DNA of 52,446 nt from Lachnospiraceae bacterium UBA3282. Lineage in GTDB: Bacteria; Bacillota; Clostridia; Lachnospirales; Lachnospiraceae. The notes under the pieces are model-generated. The model saw only the letters and a list, made by a program, of their open reading frames with translations, did not search any database and had not been told where the DNA came from. Positions 24,298 through 33,046 of the stretch are shown here, in pieces. The position numbers and the translations under genes were made by a program. How positions within the stretch are numbered: position 1 is the stretch's first letter; each line of letters opens with the position of its first letter. The stretch covers positions 1 through 52,446 of the forward strand of contig DETS01000013.1 in NCBI GenBank assembly GCA_002361735.1, given 5' to 3'.

Positions 24298-24333
24298 GTC
24301 CGGCGCATGAATATGGCGCCGGACGAATTTTAT
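24298..24333 (+). terminator. Intrinsic terminator after the ABC-XRE operon
   Basis: GTCCGGCGC (24298-24306) pairs perfectly with GCGCCGGAC (24316-24324) around a 9-base loop, followed by a T-rich GAATTTTATTTT. It is 25 bases after the XRE stop. Confidence 0.85.
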
Positions 24334-24396
24334 TTTCAAATGATATTATTTATGTTATACTTTTTGCAATAAAATTAGGTGTTGAGGAGTACATGA

Positions 24397-24594
24397 ATTT
24401 TTGTTTTAGAAGATTATCGCAAGAGAGGTTATGCCAAAGAGCTGCTGCAGGCGTGCGAGGCATGGGCAAAGGCTATGGGATGCACAGAATTTGCCAGCGA
24501 TTGTGAACTTGACAATACCGATAGTCTGGGATTTCATATGGCGATGGGTTTTACGGAGGCGAATCGCATTATTTGTTTTACGAAGGAGTTATAA
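24397..24594 (+). pseudogene. C-terminal fragment of an AAC(6')-type GNAT acetyltransferase
   Basis: An uninterrupted frame of 65 codons begins right after a TGA, with no start codon, and ends TAA at 24592. The product reads YRKRGYAKELLQACEAWA, then FASDCELDNTDS and EANRIICFTKEL, which is the acetyl-CoA-binding and C-terminal part of the aminoglycoside 6'-N-acetyltransferase-like GNAT family. About 80-90 N-terminal residues are missing. It starts about 60 bases past the terminator of the previous operon. Overlapping frames starting at ATG codons here are out of phase with the protein match. Not functional as it stands. Confidence 0.75.
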
Positions 24595-24654
24595 ATCCTT
24601 TAATATTTCCGCTATTTCAAGATAAAGTTTCGGAATATCTGAAACAGATGTGCT
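24589..24654 (-). pseudogene. Probable C-terminal remnant of a HEPN toxin partner of MNT
   Basis: Directly after the MNT stop, in the same frame, 21 codons encode a helix (SDIPKLYLEIAEILKDL) and end TAA. This resembles the C-terminal helix of DUF86/HEPN proteins normally encoded right after an MNT antitoxin. No start codon or HEPN catalytic RxxxxH is present, so the rest seems deleted. Its stop shares the palindrome TTATAA with the stop of the convergent GNAT fragment. Similarity over so short a stretch is weak evidence. Confidence 0.4.
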
Positions 24655-24951
24655 TTATCTTTTTGATTCATAGACAACGACCTCGTCCTTTTTAATCTGT
24701 TCCAGAAACGCAATGTCGCTTGACGTATCGGTAATCACATCAATGCTTGTACCAAGTGCCTTTTCCAGTTCATCAATAAATGCTGCTAACTCAAACAAGG
24801 ATTGAATAGCCCCTTTTGATATAACAAAGTCATAATCACTAGTTTCTGTTGCGGTATTTTTTGCTCTGGAGCCAAATAGTGCGACTCTGTCTGCACCAAA
24901 TTTTTGCGCGATAGGGGTAACTAAATTTGTAATTTTGTTGAAATCTGTCAT
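24655..24951 (-). CDS. MNT-type minimal nucleotidyltransferase (antitoxin family)
   Basis: 98 aa. The polymerase-beta fold motif GSR...SDYDFVI is visible (G27, S28, catalytic D39 and D41), the signature of MNT proteins. In HEPN-MNT toxin-antitoxin pairs MNT adenylylates and neutralises the HEPN RNase. Here the HEPN gene is reduced to a possible 21-codon scrap, so this is an orphan antitoxin or a free-standing nucleotidyltransferase. Has its own promoter. Confidence 0.85.
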   Translation of the reverse strand: MTDFNKITNLVTPIAQKFGADRVALFGSRAKNTATETSDYDFVISKGAIQSLFELAAFIDELEKALGTSIDVITDTSSDIAFLEQIKKDEVVVYESKR

Positions 24952-24992
24952 TTCGGCATTACCTCAATTAACGAGTTTACTTTGTAAATTTC

Positions 24993-25021
24993 TATTTATA
25001 GTTATTATAGTTTACTTTCAA
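24993..25021 (-). promoter_or_regulatory. Candidate promoter of the MNT gene
   Basis: Minus strand: TTGAAA (25016-25021), 17-base spacer, TAAATA (24993-24998), within a very AT-rich stretch that also contains TATAAT. Confidence 0.5.
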
Positions 25022-25049
25022 TAAGGATACAACATCAAAAAGTTAATTC

Positions 25050-25079
25050 TTGTACTTTGATTGTAGGATACGCTATAAT
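25050..25079 (+). promoter_or_regulatory. Promoter of the uridine phosphorylase gene
   Basis: TTGTAC (25050-25055), 18-base spacer, TATAAT (25074-25079), about 44 bases before the start codon. Confidence 0.65.
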
Positions 25080-25122
25080 GTTTTCATAAGCGTAAGCGGA
25101 AGAAAATACGGGAAAGGGGTCA

Positions 25123-25899
25123 ATGATAATGAAAAATTATTCGGAAGACGCGAGCAGACAATACCACATTCAGGTGGCGCAGGGCGAAGTGGGGAAATAT
25201 GTGATCATGCCCGGCGATCCCAAGCGCTGTGTTAAGATTGCACAGTATTTTGACGATCCTGTTTTGATTGCGGACAACAGGGAGTACATCACCTATACGG
25301 GAACGCTTGACGGGGTGAAGGTGAGTGTGACGTCCACGGGCATTGGCGGACCTTCCGCAGCAATTGCCATGGAGGAATTGGTGCACTGCGGCGCGGACAC
25401 CTTTCTGCGTATCGGCACCTGCGGCGGGATGCAGAAAGAGGTAAAGAGCGGCGATATCGTGATTGCGACGGGGGCAATCCGCATGGAGGGGACGAGCAGG
25501 GAGTTTGCGCCCATCGAGTTTCCGGCAGTACCTGACCTTACCGTGACAAATGCGCTTGTGGAGGCGGCAAAGAAACTGGACTGCTCACATCATGTGGGCG
25601 TGGTGCAGTGTAAAGATTCTTTTTATGGGCAGCATGAGCCGGAGACGAAGCCGGTCAGTTATGAGCTTATGAATAAGTGGGAGGCGTGGAAGCGATTGGG
25701 ATGTCTGGCTTCCGAGATGGAGTCGGCGGCACTTTTCACGGTGGCAAGTTATCTGCACGTGCGGGCGGGTTCCTGCTTTTTGGTGGTGGCGAATCAGGAG
25801 CGCGAAAAGCTGGGACTGGAAAACCCGGTGGTGCATGATACGGATATGGCAGTCCGCGTGGCGGTGGAAGCGGTGCGGGGGTTGATTCGAAATGAGTAA
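25123..25899 (+). CDS. udp: Uridine phosphorylase
   Basis: 258 aa. Nucleoside phosphorylase fold: phosphate-binding GDPKR near residue 31, IGGPSAAIAMEEL, RIGTCGGMQ, and SEMESAALF which contacts the ribose. Splits uridine with phosphate into uracil and ribose-1-phosphate in pyrimidine salvage. The ATG at 25123 follows AAAGGGG; a second ATG two codons later is possible. Overlaps the next small gene by 8 bases. Confidence 0.92.
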   Translation: MIMKNYSEDASRQYHIQVAQGEVGKYVIMPGDPKRCVKIAQYFDDPVLIADNREYITYTGTLDGVKVSVTSTGIGGPSAAIAMEELVHCGADTFLRIGTCGGMQKEVKSGDIVIATGAIRMEGTSREFAPIEFPAVPDLTVTNALVEAAKKLDCSHHVGVVQCKDSFYGQHEPETKPVSYELMNKWEAWKRLGCLASEMESAALFTVASYLHVRAGSCFLVVANQEREKLGLENPVVHDTDMAVRVAVEAVRGLIRNE

Positions 25900-26095
25900 G
25901 TATGACCCGTTATGGAAATGGATCAAAGAAAATGGAACAGACAGTTTTAAGCTGACCTATGCGGAGATTGAGGAAATTGCGGGTCTGCCGATCGACCATT
26001 CTTTTCTGACATATAAAAAGGAACTGTCTGCATATGGCTATAAAGTCGGGAAGATTTCCATGAAAGAACAGACTGTGGCTTTTGAGAAGGTGTAG
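25892..26095 (+). CDS. Small conserved-looking protein, DUF7662-like
   Basis: 67 aa, basic/aromatic, starting KYDPLWKWIKENG and containing LTYAEIEEIAGLPI. That pattern recalls small proteins with a Y-x-P-L-W...F-x-E-I-E motif often annotated as DUF7662. Function unknown. It overlaps the udp stop by 8 bases and is therefore likely co-translated with it. It looks full length and has no membrane segment. Confidence 0.6.
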   Translation: MSKYDPLWKWIKENGTDSFKLTYAEIEEIAGLPIDHSFLTYKKELSAYGYKVGKISMKEQTVAFEKV

Positions 26096-26115
26096 GAAAA
26101 CATAAGGCAGAGGGG

Positions 26116-26310
26116 ATGAATCAGGATGCAAAAACAATCAAGACAGACACGAATCAAGTCGGAGCCGAGTGGCTGGATTTGTCTGTATTGAATCAGTTGC
26201 CCTTGTATCCGTCGAAACTCCGCCGCCCGATCATGAATTTTTATGAGGGGAAAGAATACATTAAATATCTTGGGAATGAGGAGATCGGGGATCCGGAATG
26301 TGTAGGATAG
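26116..26310 (+). CDS. Hypothetical small protein (doubtful)
   Basis: 64 aa following GAGGGG. The C-terminal half (LPLYPSKLRRPIMNF, then YIKYLGNEE) looks protein-like, but I do not recognise it and it may be a fragment of a larger lost gene. It sits between the DUF7662-like gene and a GNAT gene, 20 bases after the former. Confidence 0.35.
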   Translation: MNQDAKTIKTDTNQVGAEWLDLSVLNQLPLYPSKLRRPIMNFYEGKEYIKYLGNEEIGDPECVG

Positions 26311-26340
26311 AATTTGTTCGTCGAAAGGATGAAATCGGAA

Positions 26341-26877
26341 ATGACCTGTACCATCAGAAAATGGAAATTATCAGACGCAAAGGATCTGGCGGCCGCCCTC
26401 TCGAATAAAAAGATTCAGGACAATCTGCGGGACGGCTTACCTTATCCATATACAGAGCAGGACGGAACGGACTTTATTTCCGCCATGCTTGCGGCGGATG
26501 AAAACGCGACTTTCGCTTTTGCAATCACGGCAGATGATAAAGCAATTGGCAGTATCGGTGTGTTTCGTCAGGGAAATATCCACAGGCGGACTGCGGAGCT
26601 GGGATATTATGTGGCAGAAGAATACTGGGGAAAAGGAATAATGACCGAAGCAGTCAATCAAATTTGCAAATATGTCTTTGCAAATAGCGACATTATCCGC
26701 ATTTACGCGGAGCCGTTTGCCTATAATGCCGCTTCCTGTCGTGTGTTGGAAAAAGCAGGATTCCAATATGAAGGCACCTTGCGAAGCAACGCCGTCAAAA
26801 ATGGCAGGGTGATCGACATGAAGATGTACTCTTTATTGAAAGCACAGGAAACCATCGAGGAAAAAGCGGGCGTCTGA
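26341..26877 (+). CDS. GNAT-family N-acetyltransferase (RimJ/RimL type)
   Basis: 178 aa from the ATG at 26341, where homologous proteins start (MTCTIRKWKLSDAKDLA); an upstream ATG at 26329 or TTG at 26314 would add a short tail. The fold is complete: GSIGVFRQ, ELGYYVAEEYWGKGIMTEA (acetyl-CoA loop), NAASCRVLEKAGF and EGTLR. Substrate is probably an amino group on a protein or small molecule. Upstream of a two-component system, with no evident link. Confidence 0.88.
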   Translation: MTCTIRKWKLSDAKDLAAALSNKKIQDNLRDGLPYPYTEQDGTDFISAMLAADENATFAFAITADDKAIGSIGVFRQGNIHRRTAELGYYVAEEYWGKGIMTEAVNQICKYVFANSDIIRIYAEPFAYNAASCRVLEKAGFQYEGTLRSNAVKNGRVIDMKMYSLLKAQETIEEKAGV

Positions 26878-26919
26878 CGAAAATCCCCGGCAATTTGATG
26901 CAGCGGAGGAGTTGCGGCA

Positions 26920-27609
26920 GTGAACAGAATTTTAATCATAGATGATGATAAAGAGCTTTGCGCGTTGATCAAGCGAAGCGTTTTGCAGGAAAGCATCGAA
27001 GCGGACTGCTGCCATTCCGGGAAATCCGGTTTGCTTCAGCTGCAGGAAAAGGAATACCAGCTTGTCATATTGGATGTGATGATGCCAGGACTTGACGGCT
27101 TTGAGACTTTAGAGCAGATCAGAAAACAAAGCAGTCTGCCGATTCTGATGTTTACTTCCAAAAATGACAGCGCCTCCAAAGTGCGTGGTTTACGGGCAGG
27201 GGCTGACGATTATCTGACAAAACCTTTTGATATGGATGAACTGATTGCCCGCATTTTGTCGCTGATCAGGCGGTATACCCGTTTTAATCAAGAGGATGAG
27301 CAGCAGACATATGATTTTGACGGGTTGTCGATTGATTTTAACAATCGCTCGATTGATACGGTAAACGGTGATTATGAACTGCCGCCGAAAGAATTTGATC
27401 TGCTCTTGTTACTTGCCAAAAATCAGGGGAAGATACTGACTAAGCAGCAAATTTATGAAAAGGTTTGGGGAGAAGAATATGTTTATGACGACAGCAATAT
27501 TATGGCAATCATCAGCCGCCTGCGGAAAAAGATAGAAGAAAATCCGAGCAGTCCACGGTATATACAGACTGTGAAAGGGATTGGGTATCGTTTCAACAGG
27601 GAGGTGTGA
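26920..27609 (+). CDS. OmpR-family response regulator of the lantibiotic-type exporter
   Basis: 229 aa, GTG start 8 bases after GGAGGAG. Receiver D9/D10, phospho-acceptor D52 (LDVMMPG), switch T (MFTSK), K (LTKPF), and a winged-helix domain ending TVKGIGYRFNREV. Complete. Its likely target is the four-copy TGCAAG array at 28615-28653 upstream of the ABC genes. The kinase gene starts 3 bases downstream. Confidence 0.92.
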   Translation: MNRILIIDDDKELCALIKRSVLQESIEADCCHSGKSGLLQLQEKEYQLVILDVMMPGLDGFETLEQIRKQSSLPILMFTSKNDSASKVRGLRAGADDYLTKPFDMDELIARILSLIRRYTRFNQEDEQQTYDFDGLSIDFNNRSIDTVNGDYELPPKEFDLLLLLAKNQGKILTKQQIYEKVWGEEYVYDDSNIMAIISRLRKKIEENPSSPRYIQTVKGIGYRFNREV

Positions 27610-27612
27610 GCA

Positions 27613-28539
27613 TTGTACATAGAAGCAGCTGCCATGATTGCGTTGGGTGTTGCATTGGTTACTGTATGCGGGGCGTGTTTGACGGTGCGGCGTGTCAAAA
27701 AACAGATAGCGGAAATGTCTGATGTATTAGAAGATATCAAAAACGGGAATGGGAACAGGCGTATTTTAGCAGAGACACATGAGCTTGCCGCTCCGCTTGT
27801 CTATGAGATCAATGATATTATCCTGTCTTATGAGAACAGACTCTCCGCTTATCGTCGGATAGATGAAACCAACAGACAGCTTATGACGAGCCTTTCCCAC
27901 GATGTAAGGACACCGCTTACCACCCTGATCGGATATTTGGATGCGGCGCATAAGGGAATCGTCAATGGAAAAGAGCGGGATGACGATATCGAAACGGCCC
28001 GTCGGAAAGCGCACGATTTAAAAGACTATATAGATGTACTTTTTGATTGGTTCAAGCTGGGTTCTAATGAATTTTCCATGAATATCGTCACGGTCGATTT
28101 AACGGAACTGACACGGAACATACTGATCGACTGGATACCGATCTTTGAGGAAGCGCAGATAGGGTTTACGGCAGACATTCCGGAGCAGCCGTTTCGGGTG
28201 CAGATCGACCCGGACGGGTATCTGCGGATACTCAATAACCTGATACAGAATGTCATTTCTCACAGTCATGCGGATCAGGCGGCAATCGCCTTATCAGAGC
28301 AGGGAGGGAAGATAAAGATTTCATTGTTTGATAATGGCATAGGGATCGATCAGGAGGATTTGAAGCATATTTTTGAACGGCTTTATAAATGCGATAAAGG
28401 GCGTTCCGAAAAAGGCAGCGGTCTTGGCTTGTCCATCGTACAGCAGCTTACAGCTAAGTTGAATGGGACGATTACGGCGGAAAGTACACCGGGCGAAGGA
28501 ACTGTTTTTACACTGTTTTTCCCATTGGCAGAATCGTAA
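27613..28539 (+). CDS. Sensor histidine kinase of the lantibiotic-type exporter
   Basis: 308 aa from a TTG just after GGGAGGTG. One membrane helix (residues 5-24) and no external domain. H-box SLSHDVRTP with H96, N-box NNLIQNVISH, G1 DNGIGI and G2 GSGLGLS. With the regulator upstream and ABC genes downstream it forms a complete sensing and export unit. Confidence 0.9.
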   Translation: MYIEAAAMIALGVALVTVCGACLTVRRVKKQIAEMSDVLEDIKNGNGNRRILAETHELAAPLVYEINDIILSYENRLSAYRRIDETNRQLMTSLSHDVRTPLTTLIGYLDAAHKGIVNGKERDDDIETARRKAHDLKDYIDVLFDWFKLGSNEFSMNIVTVDLTELTRNILIDWIPIFEEAQIGFTADIPEQPFRVQIDPDGYLRILNNLIQNVISHSHADQAAIALSEQGGKIKISLFDNGIGIDQEDLKHIFERLYKCDKGRSEKGSGLGLSIVQQLTAKLNGTITAESTPGEGTVFTLFFPLAES

Positions 28540-28562
28540 AATATCTTTTTCTAATGCAATAG

Positions 28563-28591
28563 AATCTCCGCCTTGCGGGGATTTTATTTTT
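28563..28591 (+). terminator. Intrinsic terminator after the kinase gene
   Basis: AATCTCCGC (28563-28571) pairs with GCGGGGATT (28575-28583) with one G-T pair, a 3-base loop and a T-rich tail. It isolates the two-component genes from the ABC genes. Confidence 0.85.
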
Positions 28592-28614
28592 CTGCAATTA
28601 TTTGGTTCTTGAAA

Positions 28615-28653
28615 TGCAAGCTTTTTGCAAGGTTCGTGCAAGGTTTATGCAAG
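28615..28653 (+). promoter_or_regulatory. Four direct TGCAAG repeats at exact 11-bp spacing (response-regulator operator)
   Basis: TGCAAG begins at 28615, 28626, 28637 and 28648. The one-turn spacing on one DNA face is typical of tandem OmpR-family regulator dimers. The last copy sits where a -35 is expected before an AT-rich TAAATATAT region around 28669-28676, with no consensus -35. Thus the exporter promoter is probably activator-dependent. Confidence 0.75.
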
Positions 28654-28712
28654 ACTGGCATGATAGGATAAATATATCCGGATAAATTCTAATGAATATA
28701 GGAGGTCTCGCA

Positions 28713-29636
28713 ATGAGCAGCTATGTAATTGAAACAAAGAATCTGACCAAACAATATGGGGAGCAGAAAAGTGTTGCGAATTTGAATATCCACGTTCAAA
28801 AAGGGCGTATCTACGGTCTGCTAGGCAGAAATGGGGCGGGAAAGACTACGACAATGAAAATGTTGCTTGGGTTGACAAAACCCACTTCCGGGGAAGTGAC
28901 GATCTGGGGAAAGCCATTCGTGGAAAATGAAAAAAAGATTTTGCCACGCATTGGCTGCCTGATTGAATCGCCGGGATTCTATCCCAATCTGACTGCGACA
29001 GAAAATCTGCGTATTTTTGCCACCCTGCGGGGAGTGCCAAACCGCAATGCGATCAGGGGTGCGCTGGATCTGGTCGGTCTGCCTTACAAAGACAAAAAGC
29101 TGTTTTCCCAGTATTCGTTGGGCATGAAGCAGCGTCTGGCGATTGCTCTTGCCATTATGCATGATCCGGAACTTCTGATTTTAGATGAACCAATTAACGG
29201 TCTTGATCCGATTGGAATTGCGGAAGTGCGCTCTTTTATTCGCGGTCTCTGTAATGAGCGGGGGAAAACAATCCTGATATCCAGCCACATTCTTTCCGAA
29301 ATTGCATTGCTGGCGGACGATATTGGAATTATTGACCACGGCGTATTGCTGGAAGAAGAAAGTCTTGTGGAACTGGAAGCAAAGAGCAGCAAACATATTC
29401 GTTTTACGGTGTCGGATGCGGCACAGGCGGCAAGAATTTTGGAACGCAATTTTCATGAAAATCGGTTTACCATACAGGATGATCACAATATGCGGTTAAA
29501 CAATCTGGAAATCTTAGTTTCCGATATTGTCACCGCTTTTGTAGAAAATGGAATTGCTGTATCGGAAGCGCATACCTGTGAGGAAAGCCTGGAAGATTAC
29601 TTCAAGCGGGTAACGGGAGGTGAGGGGATTGCTTAG
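28713..29636 (+). CDS. Lantibiotic/bacitracin-type ABC transporter ATPase
   Basis: 307 aa from the ATG at 28713 (AGGAGG upstream). Walker A GRNGAGKTT, Q-loop LIESPGFY, signature YSLGMKQR, Walker B LLILDEPINGLD, H-loop ISSHI. The C-terminal regulatory tail ends SLEDYFKRV. Compared with the fragment at 12523, this is what a complete member looks like. Together with the two following permeases it matches LanFEG-type immunity exporters. Confidence 0.92.
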   Translation: MSSYVIETKNLTKQYGEQKSVANLNIHVQKGRIYGLLGRNGAGKTTTMKMLLGLTKPTSGEVTIWGKPFVENEKKILPRIGCLIESPGFYPNLTATENLRIFATLRGVPNRNAIRGALDLVGLPYKDKKLFSQYSLGMKQRLAIALAIMHDPELLILDEPINGLDPIGIAEVRSFIRGLCNERGKTILISSHILSEIALLADDIGIIDHGVLLEEESLVELEAKSSKHIRFTVSDAAQAARILERNFHENRFTIQDDHNMRLNNLEILVSDIVTAFVENGIAVSEAHTCEESLEDYFKRVTGGEGIA

Positions 29637-30414
29637 GCTGATTATCTGTGAATTTACTAAATTAAAACGGAAGAAATTTGTTTTACTTGTCATCCTTTCC
29701 GCATTTATCTTTCCGGTACCTATTACCGTAATGATGACGACGCCGCAGATGGCGAAAAGATTTAGCAGTGATGTTGAAGTTTTTAATGCCTGTTTTCAGT
29801 TTATTATGGGATATGGGGTAGAGCTGCTTTTGCCCTGCATTATTGGCGTGATTGCGGCAATGCTGTTTTTTATGGAGCGGGATAATGACACTTTTAAAAA
29901 TTTAGCGACCATACCGGTGACAAGCACACAAATGATTATTGCCAAAATCATTGTTTTATTCTTTATGGGCGTTGTTTTCAGCTTGTCTTCCGCTTTTGCG
30001 GCAGTCGCATGCGGCGGTCTGGTATCCGAGGTAAACGGGGTCTTTTATAAACTGTTTGTGGCAGTGGAAATGGGACTTTTTATCACTGCCGGGACATTGC
30101 CATTGATCGTCCTTGTGGTTTTCTTTAGTAAGACTTATATTTTTTCCATTCTGCTGTGTGTCTTTTACAGTGTTTTGAGCATGACTGCGGAAACCTGTTT
30201 CGGGGTATTGCCGAAGGCTGTATGCTGGCTGGTACCGATTCCCCTTACTACGCTTTGGAGCGCAGGAGATATGGAAAAGCATGGGGTGATCGAGGTTGCG
30301 GGTGTGCTTGCAGATTTGCTTCCGACAACCTTTCAAACGATTGTCATTTTGGGAATCTGGGCGGTCATTTCTATTTTTGCCATTGATTATCTTTATCAAA
30401 GGAGGGGGGAATAA
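29629..30414 (+). CDS. Lantibiotic-type ABC transporter permease, first subunit
   Basis: 261 aa from a TTG at 29629, 8 bases after GGGAGG; a GTG at 29620 is the alternative. It has six predicted membrane helices and begins LRLIICEFTKLKRKKF, as LanE/MutE-type permeases do. Overlaps the ATPase stop by 8 bases. The second permease starts 1 base after its stop. Confidence 0.88.
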   Translation: MLRLIICEFTKLKRKKFVLLVILSAFIFPVPITVMMTTPQMAKRFSSDVEVFNACFQFIMGYGVELLLPCIIGVIAAMLFFMERDNDTFKNLATIPVTSTQMIIAKIIVLFFMGVVFSLSSAFAAVACGGLVSEVNGVFYKLFVAVEMGLFITAGTLPLIVLVVFFSKTYIFSILLCVFYSVLSMTAETCFGVLPKAVCWLVPIPLTTLWSAGDMEKHGVIEVAGVLADLLPTTFQTIVILGIWAVISIFAIDYLYQRRGE

Positions 30415-30415
30415 T

Positions 30416-31195
30416 ATGTTTCGCATCGTTAAAACTGAAATTTGGAAACTGAAACGATATCATATGATATGGGCAGGCGTCTTTCTGATGCTCCTTTCTG
30501 TTTTACTGACCTTATTTTCCACTACGGCGCTGGATGGTACTTATTGGACATTTTCGCATTTTACGGAACAGGTGATCAAAAACAATTTCAGTATGATTTT
30601 TCCCATGTGTATTACGTTGCTTGGCGGATATATCATTGCAAGGGAAGAAAGGGACGATACGATGAAAAGTATTTTGACGGTTCCTGTTTCTTATTGCAGT
30701 TTATTATGGGGAAAGTTGTTTGTTTGCGCATTGCTGTCCCTGTTTTTAGGGTTGATAAGCGCAGTATTTACCATCATTGCGAATTTACTCATGGGATTTC
30801 CGGGGTTTTCCGCAGCAACTGTATTACAGACATTGATGCAAATCATTTTCAACTGCCTGTTTCTGTATATTGCGGTCATGCCGATTATTGCAGCGACTGC
30901 CCGTATCTCGGGCGGACATATGATCGGGACAATCCTTGCATTTGCCTATGGATACGGGGGCATGTTCGCCGCAGGAAATATGACGATTGCCGGTATTTAC
31001 CCAATCACGGCAAGTTTGGGGCTGATTCAATACCGAAGCTACGATGAAACCGTTAACTGGAATGTGCCGCTATGCGGTTTGAGTATGATAGAAGCCTTCA
31101 TCATTACCGCGGTTTTTGTGGTGACAACAAAAACGGTTTCTTCCGCTAAAACAGGGAAGAAGCAGAAAAAAGCCGTCACAAAAAAGGGTTGGTAG
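30416..31195 (+). CDS. Lantibiotic-type ABC transporter permease, second subunit
   Basis: 259 aa from the ATG at 30416 (GGAGGGGGG upstream). Starts MFRIVKTEIWKLKRYHM and has six helices, matching LanG/MutG-type permeases. It completes the ATPase-permease-permease set. Ends 5 bases from the convergent SulP gene. Confidence 0.88.
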   Translation: MFRIVKTEIWKLKRYHMIWAGVFLMLLSVLLTLFSTTALDGTYWTFSHFTEQVIKNNFSMIFPMCITLLGGYIIAREERDDTMKSILTVPVSYCSLLWGKLFVCALLSLFLGLISAVFTIIANLLMGFPGFSAATVLQTLMQIIFNCLFLYIAVMPIIAATARISGGHMIGTILAFAYGYGGMFAAGNMTIAGIYPITASLGLIQYRSYDETVNWNVPLCGLSMIEAFIITAVFVVTTKTVSSAKTGKKQKKAVTKKGW

Positions 31196-31200
31196 GCAGT

Positions 31201-32847
31201 TTACCGGGAAGCATGCTTAGCGGCGGTTTCCAGCGCCTCGTCGATGTGGGCGCAGAAATTCTCCAGGCCGACCCGCTCGGTGAATCCCGCCTTATCCATT
31301 ACCTTTTTCGGCTGTTCATTGACATGGGAGAGGATGATTCGGATGCCTCTCCCTTCGCATTTTTCCAAAAGTTCTGTCAGAGAGTGCATGGCGGTCGCGT
31401 CGATGGCGTTTACGCTGCGCATCCGCAGGATCAGGCAGGTGGTGTCCTCCTTTAAGGAAATGCGCAGGATCTTATCTGCCGCGGCAAAAAACATCGGACC
31501 GGAAATCTCGTAAACCAGAGTGTGACTCGGCACGACACGCAGGGAAAGGGCGTCGGGATCGTCTTCTTCATCCACATATTTCCAACCTTCCACTTCCGTC
31601 ACTTCGCTCATGCGCTTCATAAATAAAATGGCGGCAAGCAAAATACCAACCTCGATCGCAAGTACTAAATCGAAGACGACGGTCAGTACAAAACTAAGCA
31701 CTAATACGATAATGTCACTCTTGGGAGAGGACTTGACGAGATTGACAAAGGTGCGCCAACCGCTCATATTGTAGGCAACCATAAACAGGATGGCGGCGAT
31801 ACAGGGCATGGGGATCAGCGCCGCATAGGGCATCAGCACCACCAGGATTAATACCAGCGTGATGGAATGCACCATACCTGCAATAGGGGTGCGCCCGCCG
31901 TTTTTGATGTTGGCGGCTGTTCTGGCGATCGCGCCTGTAGCGGGGATACCGCCGAACAGGGCGGAGCCGACGTTGCCGACGCCCTGCGCGATCAGTTCCA
32001 TGTTGGAGCGGTGCTTGGAGTTGATCATACTGTCCGACACCACGCAGGAGAGCAGGGACTCGATCGCTGCCAAAATTGCGATGGTAAAGGCGTTTGGCAG
32101 GATATCGCCGATGTCCTTTAAGGTAAAGGCGGGCAGATGAAAACTTGGCAGTTTATTGCTGATCTCATAGAGGTCGCCGATGGTGTTCACATTCATATTG
32201 AGGAGTTTCACCATCAGAATGCCGACGATCACGGCAATCAGGGAGCCGGGAATGGTCTTGTTGATATAAGGAAAAACGATTAGGATCGCAAGGCAGACCA
32301 TGCCGACGATCAGCGCCTGCACATTGACGGTCGAGATATTTTTGATAACTGCTTCCAGTTTTTCCATGGTCTCGATCGTCACGGTTCCTTCGGGATAAGT
32401 CAGTCCCAGAAAGTCCTTGATCTGGCCGATGGCGATGGTAACAGCGATACCCGCTGTGAAGCCCGTGGTAATGGTGTAAGGTATGTATTTGATCAGGTTG
32501 CCAAGGCGCAGAAAGCCCATAGCAATCAGGATGATGCCCGCAAGGATGGTAGCCAGGATTAGACCGTCCATGCCTTTGGTGGCGACGATGCCCGCGACAA
32601 TGGTAGCAAAAGCTGCCGTAGGGCCTGCAATCTGCACGCGGCTTCCGCCTAAAAAGGAGATCAGAAATCCCGCGACGATGGCGGTGTAGATACCCTGTTC
32701 CGGGCCGACGCCCGATGCGAGTGCCAGAGCAATGGAGAGGGGCAGGGCGATGATGGCGACGATGATGCCCGCGATCACATCCTTAATAAACTGTTCTTTG
32801 GTATATGTTTTCATAACAGAAAACAACTTCGGTTTCAATTTTTCCAT
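31201..32847 (-). CDS. SulP-family anion permease with STAS domain
   Basis: 548 aa. Residues 15-410 form the SLC26/SulP membrane domain, with the family signature near the N-terminus (VGPEQGIYTAIVAG) and AGPTAAFATIVAG. Residues 440-548 form a cytoplasmic STAS domain. It may move sulfate, bicarbonate or another small anion; the sequence alone does not decide. GGAG precedes the ATG. Transcribed alone. Confidence 0.9.
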   Translation of the reverse strand: MEKLKPKLFSVMKTYTKEQFIKDVIAGIIVAIIALPLSIALALASGVGPEQGIYTAIVAGFLISFLGGSRVQIAGPTAAFATIVAGIVATKGMDGLILATILAGIILIAMGFLRLGNLIKYIPYTITTGFTAGIAVTIAIGQIKDFLGLTYPEGTVTIETMEKLEAVIKNISTVNVQALIVGMVCLAILIVFPYINKTIPGSLIAVIVGILMVKLLNMNVNTIGDLYEISNKLPSFHLPAFTLKDIGDILPNAFTIAILAAIESLLSCVVSDSMINSKHRSNMELIAQGVGNVGSALFGGIPATGAIARTAANIKNGGRTPIAGMVHSITLVLILVVLMPYAALIPMPCIAAILFMVAYNMSGWRTFVNLVKSSPKSDIIVLVLSFVLTVVFDLVLAIEVGILLAAILFMKRMSEVTEVEGWKYVDEEDDPDALSLRVVPSHTLVYEISGPMFFAAADKILRISLKEDTTCLILRMRSVNAIDATAMHSLTELLEKCEGRGIRIILSHVNEQPKKVMDKAGFTERVGLENFCAHIDEALETAAKHASR

Positions 32848-33046
32848 AGTAATTTATCTCCTGATTCGTTCTTTCTTTACGGTTATTATGTTTCTTTTTA
32901 TTGCCTCTATTGCTTGTGCCTTTTTGCAATCATTTTTGTATGATGTGTCAAATACCTGTCTGCGTCTGAACACACCGACGTTTCCATCATAGTACCATTT
33001 ACCGTTTTTTTCAAGGGGTTTTGTATGTGGCAGTGTAAATCATTTA

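Noticed and set aside
28615..28653. CRISPR or transposon-end repeats suspected from four TGCAAG copies
   Set aside because: The 6-base units at 11-bp steps beside a promoter fit a regulator-binding array much better.
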